Numbered from the stretch's first letter, positions 30,560 to 40,203 are shown. The stretch: 64,000 bases of DNA from Cognatilysobacter terrigena (GCF_004361065.1 NZ_SELT01000018.1:1-64000), one strand, 5' to 3'. The notes: a model not told the origin generated them from the sequence alone. Program-made: numbers and translations.

Positions 30560-31435
30560 TCAGGGATCCAGCGCTTCGGCCGCGTCCAGCGTGTTTTCCA
30601 TCAGCGTGGCGACGGTCATCGGCCCCACCCCGCCCGGTACCGGTGTGATCCAGCTGGCGCGCTCCGCAGCGGCGTCGAAGCCGACATCACCGACGAGGCG
30701 GCCGTCGTCCAGCCGGTTGATGCCGACATCGATGACGACCGCCCCCGGCTTCACCCATTCACCCGGAATCAGGCCGGGTTTCCCGACCGCGACGACCAGG
30801 ATGTCCGCGCCGCGCACCGCCGCCTCCAGCGTTTCCGCAGGCGTGAAGCGGTGGCAGCAGGTGACGGTGCAGCCCGCGATCAGCAGCTCCAGCGCCATCG
30901 GGCGGCCGACATGGTTGCTGACGCCGACGATGGTCGCGCTCTGCCCGCGCACCGGACGATCCGTGTAGCCCAGCAGCGTGGTGATGCCGCGCGGCGTGCA
31001 GGGGCGAAGGCCGAATTCGCGCAGCACCAGCGCGCCGACGTTCTGCGGGTGGAAGCCGTCGACGTCCTTGCGCGGGTCGATGCGGTTGATGAGCGCTGAT
31101 GCATCGCGCCGATCCGGCAGCGGCAGCTGCAGCAAGATGCCGTGGATGTCCGGGTTCGCGTTCAGGCGGTCGATCAGCGCGAGCAGCTCCGCGTCCGTCG
31201 TATCCGCCGGCAGGTCGTGGTCGACCGCCCGGATGCCGACCTTCTGCGCGGCGCGGCGCTTGTTGCGCACGTAGACCGATGAGGCCGGGTCATCGCCGAC
31301 AAGAATCACCGCGAGGCCCGGCGCGGACTTGCCTGCCGCGAGGCGTGTGTCGACCCGCGCCTTGAGCTCATCGAGCAGCGTCTCGGCGATGCGCTTGCCG
31401 TCGAGGATGCGGGCGGTCGGGCGAGCGTCGGTCAT
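30560..31435 (-). CDS. folD: Bifunctional methylenetetrahydrofolate dehydrogenase/cyclohydrolase FolD
   Basis: A 291-residue enzyme interconverting 5,10-methylene-, methenyl- and 10-formyl-tetrahydrofolate with NADP. The catalytic [14 protein letters not shown] contains the Tyr and Lys of the active site. [17 protein letters not shown] and [16 protein letters not shown] are FolD signatures. Its formyl donor supports purine synthesis, which fits a position beside guaBA. Confidence 0.96.
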   Translation of the reverse strand: MTDARPTARILDGKRIAETLLDELKARVDTRLAAGKSAPGLAVILVGDDPASSVYVRNKRRAAQKVGIRAVDHDLPADTTDAELLALIDRLNANPDIHGILLQLPLPDRRDASALINRIDPRKDVDGFHPQNVGALVLREFGLRPCTPRGITTLLGYTDRPVRGQSATIVGVSNHVGRPMALELLIAGCTVTCCHRFTPAETLEAAVRGADILVVAVGKPGLIPGEWVKPGAVVIDVGINRLDDGRLVGDVGFDAAAERASWITPVPGGVGPMTVATLMENTLDAAEALDP

Positions 31436-31489
31436 CGGCGGGGAAGCTGCGAACGGGCGCGCATTATCGCCGCTCGGACCGCGGCCCGG

Positions 31490-32599
31490 TCAGCCCGCGC
31501 AGAATTGGGCGTAGTCGATGTAGCCGGGGAACGGCCGGCCGGGTGCGCAGACCGGGCAATCCGGATCGGGTCGCAGGCGCGTCTCCCTGAAACGCATGGC
31601 GAGCGCGTCGAAGTGAAGCAGGCGGCCGGCGAGCGATTCGCCGATGCCCAGCAGCAGCTTGATGGCTTCAGTCGCCTGCAGGAGGCCGACCACGCCCGGC
31701 AGCACGCCGAGCACACCGGCTTCCGCGCAGTTCGGCGCGGCTTCAGCCGGTGGCGGTTCGGGGAACAGGCAGCGATAGCACGGGCATTCGCCGCGATGCC
31801 GGCCGGCGTCGAACACCGAGAGCTGGCCGTCGAAACGGTGCACGGCGCCGTAGACGAGCGGCTTCGCGTGGAGCACGCAGGCGTCGTTGAGCAGGTAACG
31901 CGCCGGGAAGTTGTCGGCGCCGTCGATGACGACGTCGACACCGTCGACGAGCGCATCCACGTTGTCCGATGTGACGCGCACGCGTTCCGCCTCGATACGC
32001 AGGCGCGGATTGAGCGCATGCAGTGCGGCCGTCGCCGATTCAACCTTGGCGACACCGACCCGCGCATCAGTGTGCAGGATCTGCCGCTGCAAGTTGCTGC
32101 GATCGACGACGTCATCGTCCGCGATCCGCAGCGTGCCGACGCCCGCTGCCGCGAGGTAGTACGCAGCAGGCGAGCCGAGCCCGCCCGCGCCGATGACGAG
32201 CACGCGCGAACGGTGCAGACGTTCCTGTCCGTCGACGCCCACTTCCGGCAGCCGCAGGTGGCGCGAGTAGCGATCGAAGAAGTCCGCATCGCCTTCGGGG
32301 TGCACGATCGGCAGACCATCCGCACGCCAGCGACGCGTGCCGCCGGCGACGGAAAACACTCGCGTGTAACCGGCATCGAGGAGCAGCGATACGGCTTTCG
32401 CCGACCGCACGCCGGACTCGCAGATCACACCGATCTCGCGGCTGCGATCGGTCAACGTGGACGCAATGTCCCCAGCCGCGCACGCGATGGCGCCGGTCGC
32501 CATGCCGCTCGCGCGTTCGTGCCGCTCGCGCACGTCCACCAGCACCGCCCCAGCGCGTTGGCGCTCGAAGGCTTCGGACGGGGCAAGGGTCGGAATCAT
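31490..32599 (-). CDS. moeB: Rhodanese-MoeB fusion (sulfur-carrier adenylyltransferase)
   Basis: A 369-residue protein with two domains. The N-terminal rhodanese (1-100) has persulfide-type Cys60 in CESGVRS. The C-terminal E1-like domain (about 105-345) has GAGGLGSPAAYYLAAAG (138-154), Asp in VDRSNLQRQ, active Cys291 (PNCAEAGVLG) and zinc ligands Cys274/277 and Cys348/351. MoeB adenylates the MoaD C-terminus for molybdopterin sulfuration; ThiF does the same for ThiS. Fusing a rhodanese could deliver sulfur directly, as in eukaryotic MOCS3, although there the rhodanese is C-terminal. No other molybdenum-cofactor or thiamine genes are nearby, so the carrier partner is uncertain. Confidence 0.85.
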   Translation of the reverse strand: MIPTLAPSEAFERQRAGAVLVDVRERHERASGMATGAIACAAGDIASTLTDRSREIGVICESGVRSAKAVSLLLDAGYTRVFSVAGGTRRWRADGLPIVHPEGDADFFDRYSRHLRLPEVGVDGQERLHRSRVLVIGAGGLGSPAAYYLAAAGVGTLRIADDDVVDRSNLQRQILHTDARVGVAKVESATAALHALNPRLRIEAERVRVTSDNVDALVDGVDVVIDGADNFPARYLLNDACVLHAKPLVYGAVHRFDGQLSVFDAGRHRGECPCYRCLFPEPPPAEAAPNCAEAGVLGVLPGVVGLLQATEAIKLLLGIGESLAGRLLHFDALAMRFRETRLRPDPDCPVCAPGRPFPGYIDYAQFCAG

Positions 32600-32665
32600 C
32601 GATGGATTGTCCCGCAGTGCACGGGGCTGGGTGCGACGCGAGTGAAACGCCGCGTCGCGAAAGCC

Positions 32666-34063
32666 TTACTTTCGCTTGACGTGGCGAAGCAGACGGCGCT
32701 TCTTCGCGACCTGCTTCTCCGTCAGCACGTTCTTCTTGCCTTCGTACGGGTTGTTGCCTTCCTTGAAGACGAAGCGCACCGGCGTACCGACGAGCTTGAA
32801 GCGCTTGCGGAAGAAATTCTCGAGGTAGCGCCGGTAGGTGTCGCTCAACGTGCGCAGGCGCGTGCCGTGCACGACGAAGGTCGGCGGATTGCTGCCGGCC
32901 GGATGCGCGAAACGCATCTTGGCGACATGCCCACGCACCGTCGGCGGCGGATTCGTTTCGTAGGCGATCTCGACCGCGCGGGTGACATCGCTCGTGCTGA
33001 ATTCCTTCGTCGCCGACGCATGCGCGCGGTGGATCGCCGCGAACAGTTCGCGCAGGCCCGAGCCGTGCTTTGCGCTGATGCGCACCGCTTCCGCCCATTC
33101 GACGAAACCGAGCTTGCGCGACAGCAGCGATGCGGCCTGATCGCGCTGGTAGTCGGTCAGACCGTCCCACTTGTTGACCGCGATGACGAGCGCGCGGCCC
33201 GCGTCGAGCGCGTAGCCGAGAACCGTGGCGTCCTGGTCGGTGATGCCTTCCGAACCGTCGAGCAGCACGACCGCGACCTGGCACTGCTCGATCGCCGACA
33301 GCGTCTTGAATGCCGAGAACTTCTCGACCGCCTCATCGACGCGCGACTTGCGACGCAAACCGGCGGTGTCGATCAAACGATAACGGCGACCATCGCGCTC
33401 CATGTCGATCGCGACGGAATCGCGCGTCGTGCCCGGCACCTCCGAGGCGATCATGCGTTCCTCGCCGAGCAGGCGATTCACCAGCGTGGACTTGCCCACG
33501 TTCGGACGGCCGATGAACGCAACGCGGATGCGCGTCGGATCCTCGTCCAGCACCGGGGCGGTGCCCTCTTCCGGCAACCGCTTGTAGATGCGCGCGAACA
33601 GGTCGTCCATGCCGTGGCGGTGCGACGCTGCGACGGCGATGCGGTCGTCCAAGCCGTAGCGTGCGAACTCGTTGATCGCCTGGTGCGCGTCGATGCCGTC
33701 GGTCTTGTTGACCACGAGCAGGGTCGGCCGGCCGGTACGCCGCAGCCACTGCAGGATTTCGTCGTCCAGCGCGGACGGGCCTTCGCGGCCGTCGACGACG
33801 AACAGAACGAGGTCCGCTTCTTCCGCCGCCGCGCGCGCCTGGCGCGCAGTCGCGCCTGCAAGGCCTTCGTCCTCGCCGGCGATACCGCCGGTGTCCACCA
33901 CGGCGAAGGCAGGACGCCCTTCGGGACGCGCGACGCCGTAGTTGCGATCGCGCGTCACGCCGGGCTCGTCGTGCACGAGCGCGTCGCGCGTTCGCGTCAG
34001 CACGTTGAACAGCGTGGATTTTCCGACGTTGGGACGACCGACGAGGGCGACGAGCGGGAGCAT
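32666..34063 (-). CDS. der: Ribosome biogenesis GTPase Der (EngA)
   Basis: A 465-residue double GTPase for 50S assembly. Both G1 loops read GRPNVGKST (9-17 and about 185-193). Further motifs are DTGG and DTAG for G3, and NKTD and NKWD for G4. The KH-like C-terminal domain ends in a Lys/Arg-rich tail ([14 protein letters not shown]). It is the last gene of the minus-strand ndk-to-der series but is separated from bamB by a terminator-like hairpin. Confidence 0.96.
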   Translation of the reverse strand: MLPLVALVGRPNVGKSTLFNVLTRTRDALVHDEPGVTRDRNYGVARPEGRPAFAVVDTGGIAGEDEGLAGATARQARAAAEEADLVLFVVDGREGPSALDDEILQWLRRTGRPTLLVVNKTDGIDAHQAINEFARYGLDDRIAVAASHRHGMDDLFARIYKRLPEEGTAPVLDEDPTRIRVAFIGRPNVGKSTLVNRLLGEERMIASEVPGTTRDSVAIDMERDGRRYRLIDTAGLRRKSRVDEAVEKFSAFKTLSAIEQCQVAVVLLDGSEGITDQDATVLGYALDAGRALVIAVNKWDGLTDYQRDQAASLLSRKLGFVEWAEAVRISAKHGSGLRELFAAIHRAHASATKEFSTSDVTRAVEIAYETNPPPTVRGHVAKMRFAHPAGSNPPTFVVHGTRLRTLSDTYRRYLENFFRKRFKLVGTPVRFVFKEGNNPYEGKKNVLTEKQVAKKRRLLRHVKRK

Positions 34064-34100
34064 GGTGCGACCTCGGTTGGGTCTGAAATCGGTGGATCCG

Positions 34101-34145
34101 AAAAACGAACGGGCCGCGCGGTGGCGTCGCCACCTGCGCGGCCCG
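34101..34145 (-). terminator. Nested hairpin with T-run between bamB and der
   Basis: Ten-base arms (CGGGCCGCGC at 34110-34119, complement at 34136-34145) enclose a second perfect 7-bp stem (34120-34126 with 34128-34134). Only one base is left unpaired at the tip and one as a bulge. Read on the minus strand it is followed by TTCGTTTTT, so it should end or attenuate bamB transcripts before der. Confidence 0.75.
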
Positions 34146-34154
34146 CGCGAACGA

Positions 34155-35339
34155 TTACTGCGCGCGGAACGCGGTCAGGCGGCCGTCGACGTTCTGCACG
34201 AGCACGATGCCGTCTGCGACGACCGGCGGCGCGAGGATGGCATCGCTGCCGGCGCGCATGCGCGCGGCGAACGCGCCGTCGGACAGGCGCAGCCAGTGCA
34301 CGTAGCCTTCGAGGTCACCGACCACCGCGGCATCGCCCGCAACCGCGGGCGCGGTTACGTCGCGACGCACCAGGCCCGGCTGCTGCCACAGCGCACCGCC
34401 ACTCTGCTTGTCGAGGCCGAACACGCCGCCATCGGCTTCCGTCACGACGACACGATCGCTCGACACGGCCGGACGACCCGGGCCGCCATGCTCGGCGCTC
34501 CAGATCGGGCGACCGTTCGGTGCGTCGATCGCGGCCGTCGTCTTCTTCATGCTGGTGGCGAACAGCGTGCCGCCTTCCAGCACCGGCGTGCCGTCGACGT
34601 CGGCCATGCGCTCGAGTTCGTTACGGCCTTCAGGCTGCGCGATCGGCAGATCCCACAGCGGGCGACCGTCGTTGACCGCGAGCATGGTCACCGTGCCGTC
34701 GTCGTTGCCGACGAAGATGACGCCCGGGCCGACGGTCACACCGTCGTTGCCACGCGCGGTCAGCGTCGGAAGGTCGTGGTTCCAGAACCAGCGGCGTTCG
34801 CCATTCGCGGAGTCGAACGCGGTGACGCGGCCATCGACCGAACGCACGAACACGTGGCCCTGCGCGATGGCGGGCGCGGCGATGACTTCGTTGCCGACCT
34901 TCGCCTTCCACTTCTCTTCGCCGGTCGACGCATCGAGCGCGATGACTTCGCCCTCGAGGCCACCGACGACGACCAGGCCGTCACCGACGCCGGGGCCGCC
35001 GGAGACCTGCACCTTGGTGTCGTGATGCCACAGCGCCTTGCCCGTCTGCAGGTCGAGCGCGTAGACGCCGCCCTTCACCGCCGCGGCATAGACGTGACCA
35101 CCGTCGACCACCGGCGCCTGACGCAGGCCGAGACGGCCTTCGCCCCCACCGACGTTCGCGCTCCACAACTGCGCGACGTTGATCGTCGGCGTGATCGCGG
35201 CGAGTTCGGTCGGCTTGGCCGCCTTCTTGTCCTTGCTGCTGAACCAGCCGCCGACGGTCGAGCAACCCGAGATCGCGATGACCGCGGCCGCGAGCAGCGC
35301 GACGCGCAAGGACGGAGAAAGGGAACGGGCGGACTTCAT
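34155..35339 (-). CDS. bamB: Outer membrane assembly lipoprotein BamB
   Basis: A 394-residue eight-bladed PQQ-type beta-propeller, a lipoprotein of the BAM complex that inserts beta-barrel proteins. The lipobox is AISGC, with Cys26. Repeats of the type [26 protein letters not shown] and [12 protein letters not shown] mark the blades. GAGG lies ahead of ATG 35339. It follows yfgM by 11 bases, the usual order. Confidence 0.94.
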   Translation of the reverse strand: MKSARSLSPSLRVALLAAAVIAISGCSTVGGWFSSKDKKAAKPTELAAITPTINVAQLWSANVGGGEGRLGLRQAPVVDGGHVYAAAVKGGVYALDLQTGKALWHHDTKVQVSGGPGVGDGLVVVGGLEGEVIALDASTGEEKWKAKVGNEVIAAPAIAQGHVFVRSVDGRVTAFDSANGERRWFWNHDLPTLTARGNDGVTVGPGVIFVGNDDGTVTMLAVNDGRPLWDLPIAQPEGRNELERMADVDGTPVLEGGTLFATSMKKTTAAIDAPNGRPIWSAEHGGPGRPAVSSDRVVVTEADGGVFGLDKQSGGALWQQPGLVRRDVTAPAVAGDAAVVGDLEGYVHWLRLSDGAFAARMRAGSDAILAPPVVADGIVLVQNVDGRLTAFRAQ

Positions 35340-35350
35340 CGATGAGGGCC

Positions 35351-35974
35351 TCACGGTGTCTGCGACGGAGCGGGCGTGCCGCCGACCTGGGTGTACTTGA
35401 GCTCGATCAGCTTGCGCTGCGGCGAGCCGACGTCGGTCAGCGCGAGCGCCTTACGGTACGACTCGCGCGCGGCGTCGACCTGACCGAGAGCGAACTGCGC
35501 GTCGCCGCGCAGGTCGAGCGTCGGGCCATCGTTGGCCGTCAGCGACGCGAGTGCGTCCTGCGCCTTGCCCGACTGGATCTGCAGCTGTGCGATGCGGCGC
35601 TCGAAGATCGGGCGCAGCGTGGTGTCCTGCGGCATCGAGCCGCGCAACGTCGCGATTGCGGCCGCGCTGTCGTTGAGGTCCGCCTGCGACTTCGCGAGGC
35701 GCAACGCCGCGAGGCTGCGGTAGGTGCCCGCGGGCAAGCCGTTGACGGCCGGCGCGGCCTTGGCGCCGTCGCGGTCGACCGAGTCCATCGCGGTCTGGAA
35801 GGTGTCGGCCTCGCGCATCGACGCCTGCGCCTGATGCTGCTGCCAGTACTTCCAGCCCGCCACCGCAGCCAAGCCAAGGGCCACGCCGCCGATCAGGCCG
35901 CCGCCATTGCGACGCAGCCATTCCTGGACGCGGCGGCTTTGTTCGTGTTCGTCGAGAAGTTCGTCGATCGCCAT
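35351..35974 (-). CDS. yfgM: YfgM/ancillary SecYEG translocon subunit
   Basis: A 207-residue protein with a cytoplasmic N-terminus (MAIDELLDEHEQSRRVQEWLRRN), one membrane helix (about 24-44) and a periplasmic TPR domain. YfgM associates with SecYEG and the chaperone PpiD. Length and N-terminal DEHEQ motif are typical. In E. coli ispG and hisS lie between rodZ and yfgM; here only 87 bases separate the two genes. Confidence 0.88.
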   Translation of the reverse strand: MAIDELLDEHEQSRRVQEWLRRNGGGLIGGVALGLAAVAGWKYWQQHQAQASMREADTFQTAMDSVDRDGAKAAPAVNGLPAGTYRSLAALRLAKSQADLNDSAAAIATLRGSMPQDTTLRPIFERRIAQLQIQSGKAQDALASLTANDGPTLDLRGDAQFALGQVDAARESYRKALALTDVGSPQRKLIELKYTQVGGTPAPSQTP

Positions 35975-36061
35975 GCTGTCTCGCCCTGCGCCATGCGCAG
36001 GAACCGCTGGAGGACTGGGCCTCGCGCGGTGTCGGCCGGGTGATCCGGCCGAGCGGCGGAA

Positions 36062-36844
36062 TCAGGGCGCGGACGGCGCGAGGGAACCGTCAGAGGATAA
36101 CGTAAAGCGCGCGACGTTCGCTCGGATGTAGGGCGTCAGGTCGACGGGCTGGCCGTGCAGCGTGACCTGCACCGAGGATGCATTGCCGAGCACCAGACGC
36201 GAGATTTCGCCCGGCTGTACGTCGCGGGCGTCGCCCGCATGCATCAGGCCCTTCTCGACGACGCTGCCGTCGGACCCGAACAGCTGGACCCAGCTGTCCC
36301 CGGCCACTTCGATGCGAAGCGGCGTGGCGGACTGCGCCGCGGACGCGATCGGCGCGAGCGACGCGACCATCGGCGTGCGTGCCGGCGTTTCGACGACCTG
36401 CGCCTGCGACGGCGCGACGTCGAGCGATTCCACCGGCGGCGCGCTGTCGCCGTGGTTGCTGCGCGTGGCGAGCCACACCGGCACCACCAGCGCGACCGTC
36501 AGCACGGCGTACACCGCTCGGCGTGCGAGCTGTTCGGCCATGTAACGGTAGCGCGGAACGTGCGCGTGGCTGACGAGCGTTGGAATCTGCGTCGTCGTGA
36601 ATGGGCTGGGCAGCGCCTCGTCATCGACGCAGATGCCCAGCGCGCGGGCATAGCCGCGTGCCTGGCCACGAACGAATACGGGTGGACCCAGACGCTCCCA
36701 GGCGCCCGACTCCAGCGTTTCGAGGACATGCACCGAAAGCCGCGTCCGTGCCGACAGGTCGGCCAGACTCACACCGCTCGCTTCACGGGCCCGCTTCAGA
36801 CGCTCGCCGGCGGCAGCCCCGGCGGAGTGCGTAGTCGTCATCAT
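36062..36844 (-). CDS. rodZ: Cytoskeletal protein RodZ
   Basis: A 260-residue bitopic protein linking MreB to the cell-wall elongation machinery. It has a cytoplasmic helix-turn-helix (about 13-70, RLKRAREASGVSLADLS), a basic juxtamembrane region, one helix (109-127) and a periplasmic beta domain (about 170-255). The ATG overlaps the pilW stop (ATGA). A second ATG three bases downstream is equally possible. Confidence 0.9.
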   Translation of the reverse strand: MMTTTHSAGAAAGERLKRAREASGVSLADLSARTRLSVHVLETLESGAWERLGPPVFVRGQARGYARALGICVDDEALPSPFTTTQIPTLVSHAHVPRYRYMAEQLARRAVYAVLTVALVVPVWLATRSNHGDSAPPVESLDVAPSQAQVVETPARTPMVASLAPIASAAQSATPLRIEVAGDSWVQLFGSDGSVVEKGLMHAGDARDVQPGEISRLVLGNASSVQVTLHGQPVDLTPYIRANVARFTLSSDGSLAPSAP

Positions 36845-37656
36845 TTTTCCCCAACGGGACGGGAGTCCGGGGGAAACTCCGTCCGCATACGCTGAACGTA
36901 GCGTGCAGCCGCAGCCGTGTCGCCGAGGGATTGTTCAATCTGTGACGCGAGCTGCAAGGTTTCCTGATCAGCGGCGGCCGCTGCGAGACGTCGCTGGATG
37001 AATGCGCGGGCTTCGAGGCCGTGGCCGGCGTTGAATTCGATGCGCGCCAGCGTCTGCAAGGCCAGCGGGTTGGTCGGCACGGCGGCCAGCGCCTGGCGCG
37101 CGTTGCGCTCGGCCCGGATGCCCTCGCCGGCCTGCAGCGCGCACGCGGCCCCGTTGGCGAGCGCGGCGTCCGGCGTGTCGTAGCCGGTGGCGTTGGCCGC
37201 GCGGTCGAACCAGTCCAGCGATGCGGCGGCCTGCCCGTTCGAGCACAGCCATATGCCGTAGTTGTTGAGGAGCGCGCCGCGTTCGGGCGCCAGCTCGGCA
37301 GCCCGACGATGGTGCGGACCGGATTCGCGCGGACGGCCCAGCGCATCGAGGCCCAGCGCGAGCAGGCTGTGTGCTTCGGCGGAATTCGGGTCGGCCTTGA
37401 GCGCGCGCTCCGCGGCATCGACGGCGCCCTGCGTGTTGCCACTCATCAAGCGCGACTGCGCGACCTGCGTCATGGTGTACGCGGTATCGCGCGCGTTGTT
37501 CTTCGGATCGATGTGGACTTCGGGCGCGATCTGCTCGTACTTGCCGCGCGATGTGTCCTGGCGGACGAAGGTGAGCCGGCTGCAAGCGGACGCGAGGAGG
37601 ACGGAACCGAGAAGCAACACGACCGTCGACGTCCTCACGACCTTACGCTGCGGCAT
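36841..37656 (-). CDS. pilW: Type IV pilus biogenesis/stability lipoprotein PilW (PilF)
   Basis: A 271-residue TPR lipoprotein with lipobox LASAC and Cys25. It carries several TPR units, such as [21 protein letters not shown] and [19 protein letters not shown]. PilF/PilW is the pilotin for the secretin PilQ. The start MPQRKVV is inside the end of rlmN, a 14-base overlap, consistent with a tight operon. Confidence 0.88.
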   Translation of the reverse strand: MPQRKVVRTSTVVLLLGSVLLASACSRLTFVRQDTSRGKYEQIAPEVHIDPKNNARDTAYTMTQVAQSRLMSGNTQGAVDAAERALKADPNSAEAHSLLALGLDALGRPRESGPHHRRAAELAPERGALLNNYGIWLCSNGQAAASLDWFDRAANATGYDTPDAALANGAACALQAGEGIRAERNARQALAAVPTNPLALQTLARIEFNAGHGLEARAFIQRRLAAAAADQETLQLASQIEQSLGDTAAAARYVQRMRTEFPPDSRPVGEK

Positions 37657-38896
37657 CACCACGCTCCCGTTGTGCGACCTGCTTGCGGAACTCCGCATTG
37701 CGTCGCGTGCGATCCATCACCTGACCCTTCAACTGACCGCAGGCCGCGTCGATGTCGTCGCCGCGCGTGCGGCGCACCGGCGCGATCATGCCCGAATCGT
37801 TCAACAACTTCTGGAACGCACGGATCGCCTGATCGGTCGGACGTTCGAAACGCGTGCCCGGGAACGGGTTGAACGGAATGAGGTTGATCTTCGCCGCGCC
37901 CTTCATCTGCACGGCGCGATCGAATGCCTTCATGAGGCGAACCAGCTCGCGCGCGTGCGCAGGCTGATCGTTGACGCCCTTCATCAGCGTGTATTCGAAC
38001 GTCACCGACGTGCCGGCCTTGCGCAGCGCATAGCGCACGCAGGACTCCACCAACTCTTCGATGCCGTACTTCTTGTTGAGCGGAACGAGTTCGCTACGCA
38101 GGTCGTCGTTCGGTGCGTGCAGCGAAACGGCAAGCGACACGTCGCTGACTTCGCCCAGCTTGTCGATCATCGGCACCATGCCGGCGGTCGACAGCGTGAC
38201 GCGCTTGTTCGCGAGGCCGTAGCCGAGGTCGTCGCGCATGATGCTCATCGCGCGCACGACGTTGTCGAAGTTCGCCAGCGGCTCGCCCATGCCCATCATC
38301 ACGACATTCGTGAGCTTGCGCTGCTGGTGCGGCACGTTGCCGAGGTGGCGCGCCGCGACCCAGACCTGGCCGATGATCTCGGCGGTCGACAGATTGCGGT
38401 TGAAGCCCTGCGTGGCGGTGGAGCAGAACTGGCAGTTGAGCGCGCAGCCCACCTGCGACGACACGCACAGCGTGCCGCGGCCCTTGTCGGGGATGTAGAC
38501 CGTCTCGATGGCGTTCTTCGGGTCCATGCCGAGCAGCCACTTGTGCGTGCCGTCTTCGGAGGCCTTGTCGAACACCACCGACGGCGCATGCACGTGCGCA
38601 TGCTGCTCGAGCTTGGCGCGCAGCGCCTTGCCGAGGTCAGTCATCTGGTCGAATTCGGTGACGTAGCGGTGGTGGATCCACTTCATCACCTGATGGGCGC
38701 GATACCGCTTCTCGCCCAGCACCTGCTCGAAGAAATCCTCGAGCTGCACACGCTCGAGGTCGAAGAGGTTGGTCCTCTTCGCCTCGGGCGCGGCGACGGC
38801 CACGTCCGCGCGTGCAGCCGCGTCCGCCGGCACGGCGGAGGCCGTGTCGATCAGCGTGGCATCAATGTCGCGGGACGTGTTCGTCATTTCACTCAC
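37643..38896 (-). CDS. rlmN: Dual-specificity 23S rRNA/tRNA m2A methyltransferase RlmN
   Basis: A 417-residue radical SAM enzyme that methylates A2503 of 23S rRNA and A37 of some tRNAs. The cluster cysteines are Cys151, Cys155 and Cys158 (CALNCQFC). The C-terminal catalytic cysteine is near 386 (DAACGQLKG). It has an Ala/Asp-rich N-terminal extension of about 40 residues before [15 protein letters not shown], so the true start could be internal. It lies ten bases after ndk. Confidence 0.95.
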   Translation of the reverse strand: MSEMTNTSRDIDATLIDTASAVPADAAARADVAVAAPEAKRTNLFDLERVQLEDFFEQVLGEKRYRAHQVMKWIHHRYVTEFDQMTDLGKALRAKLEQHAHVHAPSVVFDKASEDGTHKWLLGMDPKNAIETVYIPDKGRGTLCVSSQVGCALNCQFCSTATQGFNRNLSTAEIIGQVWVAARHLGNVPHQQRKLTNVVMMGMGEPLANFDNVVRAMSIMRDDLGYGLANKRVTLSTAGMVPMIDKLGEVSDVSLAVSLHAPNDDLRSELVPLNKKYGIEELVESCVRYALRKAGTSVTFEYTLMKGVNDQPAHARELVRLMKAFDRAVQMKGAAKINLIPFNPFPGTRFERPTDQAIRAFQKLLNDSGMIAPVRRTRGDDIDAACGQLKGQVMDRTRRNAEFRKQVAQRERGDAAA

Positions 38897-38906
38897 TGCA
38901 GTCGGA

Positions 38907-39332
38907 TCAACGCGCGTAGACGTCGGTCTGCGGGAAGAAGTACGCGATCTCGATCGCGGCGTTCTCCAGGCTGTCCGAGCCGTGGACGGCGTTGGCGTCG
39001 ATGGAATCCGCGAAGTCGGCGCGGATCGTGCCCGGCGCGGCGTCCTTCGGGTTGGTGGCGCCCATCAGCTCGCGGTTCTTGGCGACCGCGTTCTCGCCCT
39101 CGAGCACCTGGATCATCACCGGGCCCGAGACCATGAACTCGACCAGCGCGTTGAAGAACGGACGCTCGCGGTGCACGGCGTAGAAGCCTTCGGCCTCCTG
39201 ACGCGACAGCTGCTTCATCTTGGCTGCGACGATCTTGAGGCCGGCCTGCTCGAAGCGGGCGTAGATCTGGCCGATGACGTTCTTGGCGACCGCGTCGGGC
39301 TTGATGATGGAAATCGTGCGCTCCAGCGCCAT
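38907..39332 (-). CDS. ndk: Nucleoside diphosphate kinase
   Basis: A 141-residue kinase transferring phosphate between nucleoside triphosphates and diphosphates. The phospho-histidine is His117 in NAVHGSDS. The start [15 protein letters not shown] has GGAGAG upstream. It heads the ndk-rlmN-pilW-rodZ-yfgM-bamB series. A terminator hairpin lies between its likely promoter and its start codon. Confidence 0.97.
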   Translation of the reverse strand: MALERTISIIKPDAVAKNVIGQIYARFEQAGLKIVAAKMKQLSRQEAEGFYAVHRERPFFNALVEFMVSGPVMIQVLEGENAVAKNRELMGATNPKDAAPGTIRADFADSIDANAVHGSDSLENAAIEIAYFFPQTDVYAR

Positions 39333-39387
39333 GGGACTGCTCTCCGAGGTTGGCGGGCGCCGGATGCGTCTCAGCGCCCAAGATAAC

Positions 39388-39416
39388 AAGAAAAACCCGC
39401 GTAGCTACGCGGGTTT
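39388..39416 (-). terminator. Intrinsic terminator in the ndk leader region
   Basis: AAACCCGCGTAG (39393-39404) is followed directly by its perfect complement (39405-39416), a 12-bp palindrome. On the minus strand it is followed by TTTTTCTTG. It lies 55 bases upstream of ndk in a divergent intergenic region, where no known gene ends, so it acts either as an attenuator or as the end of a very short RNA. Confidence 0.8.
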
Positions 39417-39436
39417 AGCCGAACTGGCAGCGCCGG

Positions 39437-39465
39437 ATTCTACGCGTTCAGGCGGGGTCGATGAA
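39437..39465 (-). promoter_or_regulatory. Candidate sigma-70 promoter of ndk
   Basis: On the minus strand TTCATC (complement of 39460-39465) and TAGAAT (complement of 39437-39442) are 17 bp apart. Transcription would begin near 39430, giving only about 40 bases before the terminator hairpin at 39393-39416. Confidence 0.5.
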
Positions 39466-39483
39466 AGCGGCTGCAGCTCACCA

Positions 39484-39512
39484 TTGACCCCCGTATGGTT
39501 CACCCCTACTAT
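39484..39512 (+). promoter_or_regulatory. Sigma-70 promoter of psrA-fad operon
   Basis: TTGACC (39484-39489) and TACTAT (39507-39512) are separated by exactly 17 bp. Transcription should begin near 39519, about 22 bases before the psrA ATG. The -10 overlaps the operator by two bases. Confidence 0.75.
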
Positions 39513-39528
39513 CAAACAAGCGTTTGAT
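39511..39528. promoter_or_regulatory. PsrA-type operator
   Basis: ATCAAACAAGCGTTTGAT is a perfect 7-bp inverted repeat with a 4-base spacer. Its core CAAAC-N4-GTTTG matches the Pseudomonas PsrA consensus, [G/C]AAAC-N2-4-GTTT[G/C], as I recall it. It covers the end of the -10 box and the predicted start point, the position for simple repression. Confidence 0.8.
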
Positions 39529-39540
39529 TCCGGTGTGTCC

Positions 39541-40179
39541 ATGTCCGTCCCTGCCCCCTTCTCCACCAAGGACCGCATCCTCGGCGCCGCCGAGGAGCTC
39601 TTCGCCCAGTACGGGTTCGCCGGCACGTCGCTGCGCCAGGTCACGAGCCGCGCGGACGTCAACATCGCCGCCGTGAACTACCACTTCGGCAGCAAGGAGA
39701 ACTTGGTCAACGAGGTCTTCCGTCGTCGCATGGACGAGATGAGCGAGAAGCGCCTGTCCGCGCTCAAGGCCGCTGTAGACGCAGGCGCCAACGATCTCGA
39801 GCCGATCCTCGGCGCGTTCGTCGAGCCGGCGCTCGCGATGGCGCAGGACCGCCACGGCGGTGCGTCGTTCATGCGCGTCATCGCCCGCGCCTACGCCGAG
39901 AAGAACGAGGCGCTACGCAAGTTCCTGTCCGACCACTACGGCCACGTGCTGCGCGAGTTCGCCAAGGCGATCGCGACCGTGGTGCCGGAGCTGTCGAAGG
40001 AGGAGCTGTACTGGCGCCTCGACTTCCTCGCCGGGGCGCTCACCTATGCGATGTCCGATTTCGGGCTGATCAAGCGTCCGTCCGGCACCTCCGAATCCGC
40101 CCACCGCGCCAGCGCAGCGCGGGAACTGATCCGCTTCGCCGCCGCCGGCTTCCGCTGCCGTCCGGCCGACCTTTCCTGA
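39541..40179 (+). CDS. psrA: TetR-family regulator of fatty acid oxidation, PsrA-like
   Basis: A 212-residue TetR regulator. The helix-turn-helix is at about 25-55 (FAGTSLRQVTSRADVNIAAVNYHFGSK, key residues T-S-L and N-Y-H-F). The ligand domain resembles PsrA, which senses long-chain acyl groups and represses its own gene and fad genes. Support comes from the PsrA-like operator at its promoter and from the fad genes 24 bases downstream. Repression and acyl-ligand control are inferred by homology. Confidence 0.85.
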   Translation: MSVPAPFSTKDRILGAAEELFAQYGFAGTSLRQVTSRADVNIAAVNYHFGSKENLVNEVFRRRMDEMSEKRLSALKAAVDAGANDLEPILGAFVEPALAMAQDRHGGASFMRVIARAYAEKNEALRKFLSDHYGHVLREFAKAIATVVPELSKEELYWRLDFLAGALTYAMSDFGLIKRPSGTSESAHRASAARELIRFAAAGFRCRPADLS

Positions 40180-40203
40180 TTCCCAACCGGGACTACCACC
40201 GAC

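Noticed and set aside
31505-34675. 1056-codon plus-strand frame across moeB, der and part of bamB
   Set aside because: It spans three well-supported minus-strand genes and has a low-complexity Arg/Ala tail. No start signal.
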